A stretch of DNA of 34,145 bases from Andreesenia angusta (GTDB taxonomy: Bacteria > Bacillota > Clostridia > Tissierellales > Gottschalkiaceae), in NCBI GenBank assembly GCA_030537835.1, contig JAUNVB010000001.1, positions 7,292-41,436 on the forward strand, given 5' to 3'. Under the pieces are notes generated by a model. It searched no databases. It was not told where the DNA came from and saw only the letters and a program-made list of their open reading frames with translations. The translations under genes were made by a program, and so were the position numbers. Below, piece after piece: positions 1 through 6,962 of the stretch. Position 1 is the first letter of the stretch; each line of letters starts with the position of its first letter.

Positions 1-287
1 TCTAGATTTCTAATTTGTCCTCCTGATAATTCATTATTAAATATCATAGTATCTATATTTAACTCTTCTGCTAAATTCTTAAGCTCATAAGCTTTTCCTT
101 TTCCAATATAAGTAGAATTATCTATATTCGTTCTATTCTGTATGCTAGAGCCTATAACCTCTACATTCGCTGCATTAGCAAGCTCTTCTAATTCTAAAAT
201 TGAACTCTCAATTGATATATCATCTTTAGGAAGACTTACACCTACTAAGAAAACTCTTTCTTTTCTATTTTCTTCATTTTTCCCCAA
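1..287 (-). CDS. hflX: GTPase HflX, N-terminal fragment (runs off the left edge)
   Basis: This is the first 95 codons of HflX, a ribosome-associated GTPase that binds the large subunit and acts in rescue or recycling of stalled ribosomes. The frame reads FLVGVSLPKDD, then ELEELANAANVEVIGS, YIGKGKAYELKNLAEE and DTMIFNNELSGGQIRNL, which is the family's N-terminal nucleotide-binding-like domain with its GKGK and ELS-x-x-Q-RNLE signature. The GTPase G-domain lies outside the window. The start is TTG at 287-285, preceded by AGGTGA with a 7-base spacer. The only upstream ATG in this stretch (ATGAGAAGGTGA) ends after three codons, so TTG is the best choice. The gene is divergent from the penicillin-binding protein gene. 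Family assignment is firm; the exact start is slightly less so. Confidence 0.88.
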   Translation of the reverse strand, partial: MGKNEENRKERVFLVGVSLPKDDISIESSILELEELANAANVEVIGSSIQNRTNIDNSTYIGKGKAYELKNLAEELNIDTMIFNNELSGGQIRNL

Positions 288-331
288 TTATATATCACCT
301 TCTCATATAAATTCCGCTTAAACTCCCCTTT

Positions 332-340
332 ATTATAACA
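332..340 (-). promoter_or_regulatory. Extended -10 promoter for hflX
   Basis: Read on the minus strand this is TGTTATAAT, a perfect -10 with the TGn extension, about 45 bases upstream of the hflX TTG start. The -35 region at the right distance is poor (ATGAAT), as expected for an extended -10 promoter. Seen by eye only. Confidence 0.45.
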
Positions 341-440
341 TATTATATATGGCCATTCATATTCACAAAAATAATAAAATATTTATAAATTTTTATATCT
401 TTAGCTGAAATCAATGCCCATTTATTATAAACTCTGATTA

Positions 441-449
441 TGTTATAAT
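441..449 (+). promoter_or_regulatory. Extended -10 promoter for the PBP1A gene
   Basis: TGTTATAAT is a perfect -10 hexamer (444-449) with TGn extension, 48 bases before the ATG at 497. The hexamer 17 bases upstream, TTTATT, is a weak -35. A second TATAAT at 454-459 is possible. The same nonamer drives the divergent hflX gene. Confidence 0.45.
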
Positions 450-496
450 ATATTATAATTTAAAATATTTGAATCATATAAATTAAGGAGGTCAGT

Positions 497-3259
497 ATGG
501 GAGCAAAATTAAAACGTAGTGCTCAGAATTGGTCCGTTAAGAAAAAGCTTATTGCTTCATTAATTATTATAGTTCTTATAATTATATTTATTTTCAGTTT
601 TTTCATAATAAATGCTATAAGAACTTCTCCAAAAGTCAATCCATCTAATATATTGAATGAGATGAATTTGAATTCAGTAATCTTAGATGAAGATGGCAAT
701 CTATTAGAACAACTTCGTTCTGATGAGAATAGGACCATAGTTCAATTAAATGAAATTCCAAAAGATTTACAAGATGCTATAATAGCTATCGAAGATCAAC
801 GTTTTAGAAGCCATTCCGGATTAGATTTTAAAGGAATTGGCGGTGCTATAATAGCTAATATAAAATCTAGAGGAATAGTCAGAGGAGCAAGTACATTAAC
901 TCAACAATTAGCAAAAAATGTTTATTTAACTAGTGAAATAAAATTCGATAGAAAGATAAAAGAAGCTTTAATCGCTAGGAAATTAGAGAAAAGTCTATCT
1001 AAAGATCAGATTTTAGAAGCCTATTTAAATAGTATATATCTAGGTGAAGGTGCTTATGGTGTTCAAGAAGCTGCTTCAACTTATTTTGATAAGGATGTTT
1101 CTGAACTAAGCTTAGGAGAATCTGCTCTAATTGCAGGAATAACTAAAAATCCTTCAAGCCTAGTTCCTTATTATCTAGTTAAGCCAGAATCTGTAAATCA
1201 AGATTCAATTGTAATCGGTGAAAAAGATATATTAGGAGAGAAATACACGGCAGTCTTTAATCCACAATCTCTAGAAAGACAGAAGGTAATTCTAGATAAA
1301 ATGGTAGAACTTGGCTATATAACTAGCGAGGAAGCTAGTGAAGCTAGTAATGAAAATATAGAAGAAAAACTTGTAGTTAAAAATGAGGAAAAGAAAGACA
1401 TATCATCGTATTTCTCAGACTATTTAAAAGAATCTGTAATAGAAGATTTAATAAATGAGCAGGGATATACTGAAGAAGATGCTGAAAGAAAGCTTTATAC
1501 GGGTGGCTTCAAAATATATGCAACCGTAGATTCTGATCTTCAAGCAGAAATCGAAGATATCTATGATAACCTCTCTAATTATATAAATATGTCTTCATTG
1601 AGTACATGGAAAAACGATGAAAACAATAATATTATAAGTGATGGTAATAATCCTGGTATAGTATATTATTCTAAAAATAACCTCTTAAATTCAGAAGATA
1701 ATGTAATTATAGATTCAGATGAATTTAAAAAGAATAGCAATGGAGATATAGTAATAGATTCTCAAAAATTAAATATCTATAGTGGTGCTATAGATATAAA
1801 TGATTATTATACCGTTGACAATATGGGGAATTTATTAGTACATGATATGGGTAGACTTTCATTAAGCCCTGAAAACTATAAGATAAACGAAGATGGAACT
1901 GTTGTATTTAAATCACAATTCTTAAATGAACATCCTGATTTTGGAGCAATAAATGATGATGGCAATTTCATAATTGATAAATCATATTTTTCTAATGATG
2001 AAGATGGAATAGTACAGCCTCAATCTGCTACTGTTATAATCGATCAATCTACAGGTTATGTAAAGGCAATGGTAGGTGGTAGATCGAATAATGGTAAAAA
2101 AGTTGTAAATAGAGCCACTAAACCTAGACAAACAGGTTCTATTATGAAGCCAATAGGAGCTTATCTACCTGCTCTTGATAATGGGTTTACAGCAGCAACA
2201 CCTATTGACGATGTTCCTTTCTTAAACGACAAAGGCGAAGTATGGCCTAATAATTACGATTTCAGATCTAGAGGTCTTATGACTCTTAGAGAATCTGTAG
2301 AACAATCTATTAATACTAATGCTGTAAAAACAGTTGATCAGATAGGAATAAAAAAATCTATGTCTTATTTAGAAAAAATGGGAATTATATCTAAAAATGG
2401 AAATGATACATTTGTAACTGCAAAAGAGGATAAAAAATATAATGATGAAAACTTATCAGCTTTAGCTTTAGGTGGTCTTACACATGGGATTAGTCCAGTT
2501 AAGATGACTGGTGCTTATGCCTCAATAGCAAATCAAGGTAAATACCTTAAGACTACTGCCTATTCAAAAATAGAAGACCATAATGGTGAAATCATAATGG
2601 ATAATAAAGCCGATCCTGTAAAAGTAGTTTCACCTGAGACTGCATACGTTATGACAGATATACTTCATACGACTGTATCGAATGGATTGGCAATAGCTCA
2701 AAAAGCTAGAATAAGAGGAGATAATGAAACTATTCCTGTTGCAGGAAAAACTGGAACTACTGATCAAAATGCTGATGTTTGGTTTTCAGGATTCACTCCT
2801 TATTATACTGCAAGTGTGTGGGTAGGAAATGATTCTATGAGTATTAAATTGAGTCGTGATAGTGGTCTTGCAGCCGAAATATGGTCAACAGTGATGAAAA
2901 AAGCTCATGAAAATCTAGAGCCTAAGCAGTTCGAAGAACCAGAGAATATTGTTAGAGCACAGGTATGTACTCTGTCAGGAAAAGCTCCTTCTAGAAATTG
3001 CGAGCTAGATCCTAGAAATGTTGTTAAAGAAGAGATTTTTGCAAAGGGAACTGAACCTGAGCAACCTTGTGAACAGCATGTCTATTTAAGAGTTCATAGA
3101 AGAACTAATAATCTAGCTGGACCTTCTTGTCCATCTTATCTAACATTCTCTAAATTATTCTTCAAGAGAGAGCCTGCTTACGATCCAAGTAAACATAATA
3201 ATGTCTTGCCTGAAGATCATGAATACGATCCACCTTTACAGACTACTAATTGTAATTAA
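497..3259 (+). CDS. Class A penicillin-binding protein (bifunctional glycosyltransferase/transpeptidase, PBP1A type)
   Basis: This membrane-anchored enzyme polymerises and cross-links peptidoglycan outside the cell. A cytoplasmic N-terminus is followed by one transmembrane helix (about residues 17-40). The glycosyltransferase 51 domain (about 60-230) has AIEDQRF with catalytic Glu99 and the motif RGASTLTQQLAKN. The transpeptidase domain (about 510-800) has all three motifs: SIMK with nucleophile Ser548, SIN at 604-606 and KTGT at 751-754. Between the two domains, residues about 360-505 form an Asn/Asp/Gly-rich insert with a recurring x-D-G-x-hydrophobic motif. A Cys-containing tail (CTLSGKAPSRNC) follows the transpeptidase. 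At 920 residues it is long for the family. The start is set by AAGGAGGT at 485-492. It is monocistronic, ending at a strong terminator. Confidence 0.95.
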   Translation: MGAKLKRSAQNWSVKKKLIASLIIIVLIIIFIFSFFIINAIRTSPKVNPSNILNEMNLNSVILDEDGNLLEQLRSDENRTIVQLNEIPKDLQDAIIAIEDQRFRSHSGLDFKGIGGAIIANIKSRGIVRGASTLTQQLAKNVYLTSEIKFDRKIKEALIARKLEKSLSKDQILEAYLNSIYLGEGAYGVQEAASTYFDKDVSELSLGESALIAGITKNPSSLVPYYLVKPESVNQDSIVIGEKDILGEKYTAVFNPQSLERQKVILDKMVELGYITSEEASEASNENIEEKLVVKNEEKKDISSYFSDYLKESVIEDLINEQGYTEEDAERKLYTGGFKIYATVDSDLQAEIEDIYDNLSNYINMSSLSTWKNDENNNIISDGNNPGIVYYSKNNLLNSEDNVIIDSDEFKKNSNGDIVIDSQKLNIYSGAIDINDYYTVDNMGNLLVHDMGRLSLSPENYKINEDGTVVFKSQFLNEHPDFGAINDDGNFIIDKSYFSNDEDGIVQPQSATVIIDQSTGYVKAMVGGRSNNGKKVVNRATKPRQTGSIMKPIGAYLPALDNGFTAATPIDDVPFLNDKGEVWPNNYDFRSRGLMTLRESVEQSINTNAVKTVDQIGIKKSMSYLEKMGIISKNGNDTFVTAKEDKKYNDENLSALALGGLTHGISPVKMTGAYASIANQGKYLKTTAYSKIEDHNGEIIMDNKADPVKVVSPETAYVMTDILHTTVSNGLAIAQKARIRGDNETIPVAGKTGTTDQNADVWFSGFTPYYTASVWVGNDSMSIKLSRDSGLAAEIWSTVMKKAHENLEPKQFEEPENIVRAQVCTLSGKAPSRNCELDPRNVVKEEIFAKGTEPEQPCEQHVYLRVHRRTNNLAGPSCPSYLTFSKLFFKREPAYDPSKHNNVLPEDHEYDPPLQTTNCN

Positions 3260-3270
3260 TATAATCATTA

Positions 3271-3302
3271 AACCCCTTTCTTTTTATAGAAAGGGGTTTT
3301 TT
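3271..3302 (+). terminator. Rho-independent terminator after the PBP gene
   Basis: An 11-bp perfect stem (3271-3281 with 3288-3298, core CCCCTTTCT/AGAAAGGGG) and a 6-base loop are followed by TTTTTT. The T-run overlaps the stop codon of the convergent ribose pyranase gene. The hairpin may also stop that transcript, though its T-tail on that side is weak. Confidence 0.9.
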
Positions 3303-3696
3303 AAAATATTACGCCTGCATGTAATATGCAATTTGAATAAGGTGTACATTCACCTGTTCTTATAACAGCTTTTGCTGTCTCTGCTCTTCTCTTTAAATCT
3401 TCATGAATACACTCTATTATCTCTGCTTCATAGAAAAGCACTTTTATTCCATCTAAAGTTTCCCTATTATAGTCTTTCGTTTCAAATGCAACAGTTACTT
3501 TTTCTACTATCATATCATTTTCAATTTCCTTTAAAACATCTAAAAATGATGGTTCTCCTGGTCTTAAGGATATATCTATCTTTCTAACCCCTTCTGGAAC
3601 AGGAAAGCCACAATCAGCAACGACAATAGTATCCGTATGTCCAAGATTTGATAGTACTTCAGAAATATCACTATTCAGTATTCCATTCTTTTTCAT
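3301..3696 (-). CDS. rbsD: D-ribose pyranase (RbsD/FucU family)
   Basis: RbsD interconverts the pyran and furan forms of D-ribose in the cytoplasm so that ribokinase can use it. The 131-residue length matches the family. Visible motifs are the start MKKNGILNSDISEVLSNLGH with catalytic-type His20, then VVADCGFPVP, IDISLRPGEPSF and a C-terminal RTGECTPYSNCILHAGV, the usual active-site end of RbsD. AGGAGGT lies just upstream of the ATG. The gene stands alone: no ribokinase, ribose transporter or LacI regulator is next to it. It therefore either serves a ribose system elsewhere or acts on another sugar such as fucose, whose mutarotase FucU is a relative. Ribose pyranase is the better fit from the start and end motifs. 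Confidence 0.93.
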   Translation of the reverse strand: MKKNGILNSDISEVLSNLGHTDTIVVADCGFPVPEGVRKIDISLRPGEPSFLDVLKEIENDMIVEKVTVAFETKDYNRETLDGIKVLFYEAEIIECIHEDLKRRAETAKAVIRTGECTPYSNCILHAGVIF

Positions 3697-3770
3697 ATTC
3701 TTTACCTCCTGATCTTTTTATATTAATTGTATTTTTTTCTTAAATATACTTTATTAGGAACTTATTATCT

Positions 3771-3776
3771 ATTATA
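3771..3776 (-). promoter_or_regulatory. Possible -10 for rbsD
   Basis: A TATAAT hexamer on the minus strand, about 75 bases upstream of the rbsD ATG, in a very AT-rich gap (3697-3983). No convincing -35 is present. Otherwise this gap holds only AT-rich sequence, including a weak TTAAGAA/TTCTTAA inverted repeat near 3790-3808, and no gene. Confidence 0.25.
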
Positions 3777-3943
3777 CCGTATTTATATATTAAGAATCTA
3801 TTTTCTTAAATAAAATGCATATATATATATCTAGATATAAGAGTTTATAATCTAAATCCACTTGTCTCTACTAATTTCTCTTAATTTTAATATATTAGTT
3901 TAATAAATACATTATTGACCTATTTTTTTATTAAAATTCTGTG

Positions 3944-3949
3944 TATAAT
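3944..3949 (+). promoter_or_regulatory. Possible -10 for the ion channel gene
   Basis: TATAAT 34 bases upstream of the preferred ATG at 3984. A TTGACC lies upstream but 23 bases away, too far for a standard spacer. The site falls inside the coding region if translation began at 3915, which argues for the later start. Confidence 0.3.
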
Positions 3950-3983
3950 TGTCTTAGTATTGAATTCAGAAAGGATAGTGCTA

Positions 3984-4778
3984 ATGAATAAAAAGAGAAT
4001 CTTCCATATAATTCAATTAGGAAATATTGAAGACGCAGAAAGTCGTTCTTTTGATATACTAATTATAATAGCAATACTTACAAATTTATTTATAGCTGTT
4101 TTTGCTACATTCGATATATCAAAAAAATATGAAAATCATATATATATATTGGAATTTATTACTATAATTATCTTTACAATAGAATATGCTTTAAGGGTCT
4201 GGACTGCACCTCTATTATATCCTTATACAAAGAGCATAAAAGCTAGATTGAAATATATATTTTCTTTTTCAGGACTAGTTGATTTGTTTTCGTTCATTCC
4301 ATTCTATATTCCAAAGGTTTTCTTCCCTGGAGGAATTATTGCATTTAGAATGTTAAGAATTGTTAGAATTCTAAGACTTTTTAGGATAAATCAATACAAT
4401 GATTCACTAAATGTCATATCTGATGTTTTGAAAAAGAAAAAGACTTATCTACTATCTTCAATATTTATAATATTAATGCTAATGATATCAGCATCAGTTC
4501 TTATGTATGATTTAGAACATGAAGCGCAACCTGATGTATTTACTAATGCATTTTCTGGTTTTTGGTGGGCTTCTGCTACTCTTCTAACTGTTGGCTATGG
4601 TGATGTTTATCCAGTAACAACGGCCGGAAGAATATTAGGGATAATAATAACTTTTCTAGGAGTAGGCATGGTTGCAATTCCTACTGGTATACTATCTGCA
4701 GGATTTATGCAACAAGTCTCTTATTTGCAAAGTGGTGATGATAAAATCTATTGTCCACATTGTGGTAAAAAATTATAA
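3984..4778 (+). CDS. Voltage-gated potassium channel family protein (six-helix ion transporter)
   Basis: A 264-residue inner-membrane channel subunit, probably a tetramer conducting K+. S1 (about 24-43), S2 (54-72) and S3 (96-110) are hydrophobic. The S4 voltage-sensor-like helix carries Arg at 122, 125, 128, 131 and 134, every third position. S5 is about 155-175, then the pore loop with selectivity filter TVGYGD (202-207), then S6 to about 240. The protein ends in YCPHCGKKL, a single CxxC knuckle (Cys257, Cys260). I chose ATG 3984 because AAGGA sits 8 bases upstream and the family normally begins shortly before S1. An in-frame ATG at 3915 lies upstream of the likely -10 and would add 23 hydrophobic residues. 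The gene is monocistronic. Regulation and gating signal are unknown. Confidence 0.9.
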   Translation: MNKKRIFHIIQLGNIEDAESRSFDILIIIAILTNLFIAVFATFDISKKYENHIYILEFITIIIFTIEYALRVWTAPLLYPYTKSIKARLKYIFSFSGLVDLFSFIPFYIPKVFFPGGIIAFRMLRIVRILRLFRINQYNDSLNVISDVLKKKKTYLLSSIFIILMLMISASVLMYDLEHEAQPDVFTNAFSGFWWASATLLTVGYGDVYPVTTAGRILGIIITFLGVGMVAIPTGILSAGFMQQVSYLQSGDDKIYCPHCGKKL

Positions 4779-4800
4779 TTAATAAGTTTATAATTTTTTT
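4769..4800 (+). terminator. Weak AT-only terminator after the channel gene
   Basis: A 10-bp stem of A and T only (4769-4778 with 4788-4797), 9-base loop, followed by T's. It overlaps the channel stop codon. The low stem stability makes read-through into the next gene plausible. Confidence 0.4.
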
Positions 4801-4812
4801 ATTATATCTTAT

Positions 4813-4840
4813 TTTACAATTAATTAATTTATCTTATAAT
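4813..4840 (+). promoter_or_regulatory. SigA-type promoter for the YbjQ-family gene
   Basis: TTTACA (-35, 4813-4818), 16-base spacer, TATAAT (-10, 4835-4840), 22 bases before the ATG at 4862. AGGAGA at 4849-4854 is the ribosome binding site. Confidence 0.6.
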
Positions 4841-4861
4841 TTAATAATAGGAGATGATATT

Positions 4862-5182
4862 ATGTTAGTGACTACTACTAATAGTGTTGAAGGAAAAGAA
4901 ATAATAGAATATTGTGGTATAGTTTTTGGTGAAGTTATAACAGGTGTAAATTTTGTAAAAGATATAGGTGCCGGTATAAGAGATTTTATAGGTGGACGTT
5001 CTAAAGGTTATGAAAAAGAACTCATTTCTGCTAGAGAAGAAGCTATTGAAGAAATTGCAGATAGAGCTAAATCTTTAGGAGCAGATGCTGTTGTTGGTGC
5101 TAAAATGGATTATGAAGTTCTAGGTGCTTCAAATTCTATGATGATGGTTACTATATCGGGAACAGCTGTAAAGCTTGGATAA
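4862..5182 (+). CDS. YbjQ/UPF0145 family protein (putative heavy-metal-binding domain)
   Basis: A 106-residue cytoplasmic protein whose length and sequence fit the YbjQ family throughout. It has [17 protein letters not shown] at the start, GVVFGE-like IVFGEVITG, a central [46 protein letters not shown] and a final beta-strand repeat [11 protein letters not shown]. The family is often labelled heavy-metal binding on structural grounds, but no cellular role is established and no Cys/His cluster is visible here. The gene has its own promoter, a clear ribosome binding site and its own terminator, so it appears to be a single-gene unit between the channel gene and the convergent ABC operon. Confidence 0.9.
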   Translation: MLVTTTNSVEGKEIIEYCGIVFGEVITGVNFVKDIGAGIRDFIGGRSKGYEKELISAREEAIEEIADRAKSLGADAVVGAKMDYEVLGASNSMMMVTISGTAVKLG

Positions 5183-5198
5183 TTTCTATAAAATATTT

Positions 5199-5239
5199 AC
5201 CGGATATTTTGACTTATAATCAAAATATCCGGTTTTTTT
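5199..5239 (+). terminator. Rho-independent terminator after the YbjQ-family gene
   Basis: A 14-bp perfect stem (5199-5212 with 5220-5233, CCGG at the base) and 7-base loop, followed by seven T's. It lies between two convergent genes and abuts the stop codon of the ABC gene, so it probably also limits transcription from the other side. Confidence 0.9.
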
Positions 5240-6962
5240 ATATCTGCCATTCCTTTGCTTCAGACATTTTTTTATACATATTTGCATATTTTCCATTCAT
5301 ATTCATTAGTTCTTGATGGCTTCCTCTTTCAATTATATTTCCCTCTTCAAATACTAATATATTGTCTGCATCTTTTATGGTATTCAATCTATGAGCAATT
5401 ATTATAACCGTTCTACCTTTTATCAACTCTCTAAAAGATTGCTGAATCATATATTCATTATCAACATCAAGTGATGCTGTTGCCTCATCTAAGAGAATTA
5501 TTGGAGCATCTTTTAGAAATGCTCTTGCTATTGATATCCTTTGTTTCTCACCACCTGAAAGACTGCTTCCTTCTTCATGAACTAAAGTATCGTATCCCAT
5601 TGGAAGCTTATCTATGAATTCATGGCAATAAGCTTTTCTTGCAGCTTCTACTACCTCTTGCTCTGATGCATTTTGATTTCCTATTCTTATATTATCATAT
5701 ATACTTCCTTCGATTAAATAAACATCTTGGAACACCATAGATATATTTTTAAGTAGATTATCAGGATATACTTTTCTTATATCCGTTCCACCTATTTCAA
5801 TCACTCCACTATCTACGTCCCAAAACCTTGCTATTAGATTCATTATAGTAGATTTTCCCGACCCACTAGAGCCTACTAAAGCCGTCATACTTCCTTCTTT
5901 TGCAATAAAATCAACATTTTTTATGACTTTTTCATTCCCTATATAAGAAAATTCTACATTCTTAAACTCTATATCGAAATTATCAAAATCATATTCTTTA
6001 AATTGATAATCTATCTCTGGTATTTCCAATACTGAAAGCAGCTTATCTACAGATAGCGAAAAATATCTTGATTGTACGAACATTCCTGAAAAGCTGATCA
6101 AAATATTTGTATATGCAAGTGATATGATCATAAAGGTTACTAATTGTTCTGTATTGATTATATTATCTATATATCGAACTACAGCAAAATATAGAACTAT
6201 AGGAAAAGATAATCCAATAATTGCTTGAAGTGGCACAAGATAAGGAATTCCTGTCAATTCAAGCTTTATTGATTGTTTTCTTACACCAGAAAGACTTTCT
6301 TCTAATTTCTTAAACTTTTCACCAACCATATTATATGATTTAAAAACTTCTACTCCTCTGACATATTCTATTACTCTAGATAGCATACTAGCTCTAACTT
6401 TTTTCATCAAATAACCTTGCTTTTTAATTGCTCTTGAACAAAGTATCGCTACTGGAATACAGAAAAGAAATAAAAGAACCTGAATCAAACCTAAAAATGG
6501 TTCATATACTATTATAATTATAGACAAGTAAACTATTAATATCGATAATTTTATCAACTCTGATGTTTGATGAGTTATATAATTTTCAAAATCATTTAAA
6601 TCATTCGTTACAATATTAGTTATTTCTCCAATATTATTTTTATTAAAAAATCCCATATTTAGATTTCTAATATAATCACCCATATAAATTCTTAAATTCG
6701 CTATGCTTCTTGCTCCATCTGCTTGTATTGAATAATATCCTTTAAAAAGAATGAAATATCTAATTATAAACATTATAAATAGAATAGCGGTATAAATGAA
6801 TATATTTTTCTTTGTCAATTCATTATTTACAATATTGATTAATACTAAAAATAGCATACAGTAAATAGTTCCATGAAATATCGCATCTACAGTCAATATA
6901 TTCATAGCTCTTTTTATTTTTTTATAATCATTACCTAATAGCTTTTTTATATTTTTAAACAT
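5238..6962 (-). CDS. ABC transporter, fused permease/ATPase (second half of a heterodimer)
   Basis: A 574-residue type IV (exporter-fold) half-transporter: an N-terminal six-helix membrane domain (about 1-310) and a C-terminal ATPase. The ATPase shows Walker A GSSGSGKST, Q-loop MVFQDVYL, signature LSGGEKQRISIARAF, Walker B IILLDEATASLD with catalytic Glu, and H-loop IIAHRL. It pairs with the upstream gene, overlapping it by 8 bases. I place the start at ATG 6962 because AGAGG then has an 8-base spacer; the in-frame GTG at 6971 sits inside that ribosome binding site. The membrane domain resembles YbtP/YbtQ and IrtAB-type proteins, exporter-fold transporters for ferric siderophores, and the operon has a Fur-like operator. 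Iron-siderophore uptake is inferred; peptide or drug export is the alternative. Confidence 0.85.
   Translation of the reverse strand: MFKNIKKLLGNDYKKIKRAMNILTVDAIFHGTIYCMLFLVLINIVNNELTKKNIFIYTAILFIMFIIRYFILFKGYYSIQADGARSIANLRIYMGDYIRNLNMGFFNKNNIGEITNIVTNDLNDFENYITHQTSELIKLSILIVYLSIIIIVYEPFLGLIQVLLFLFCIPVAILCSRAIKKQGYLMKKVRASMLSRVIEYVRGVEVFKSYNMVGEKFKKLEESLSGVRKQSIKLELTGIPYLVPLQAIIGLSFPIVLYFAVVRYIDNIINTEQLVTFMIISLAYTNILISFSGMFVQSRYFSLSVDKLLSVLEIPEIDYQFKEYDFDNFDIEFKNVEFSYIGNEKVIKNVDFIAKEGSMTALVGSSGSGKSTIMNLIARFWDVDSGVIEIGGTDIRKVYPDNLLKNISMVFQDVYLIEGSIYDNIRIGNQNASEQEVVEAARKAYCHEFIDKLPMGYDTLVHEEGSSLSGGEKQRISIARAFLKDAPIILLDEATASLDVDNEYMIQQSFRELIKGRTVIIIAHRLNTIKDADNILVFEEGNIIERGSHQELMNMNGKYANMYKKMSEAKEWQI

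Noticed and set aside
3925..3949. TTGACC and TATAAT as a standard promoter for the channel gene
   Set aside because: The spacer is 23 bases, well outside 16-18, so only the -10 is listed at low confidence.
3700..3980. AT-rich inverted repeats in the gap before the channel gene as riboswitch or small RNA
   Set aside because: Only short A/T stems, no conserved aptamer core and no terminator-antiterminator pair.
3915..3983. Upstream ATG extending the ion channel by 23 residues
   Set aside because: It lies upstream of the likely -10 (3944-3949), has no ribosome binding site, and adds an extra hydrophobic stretch not expected in the family.
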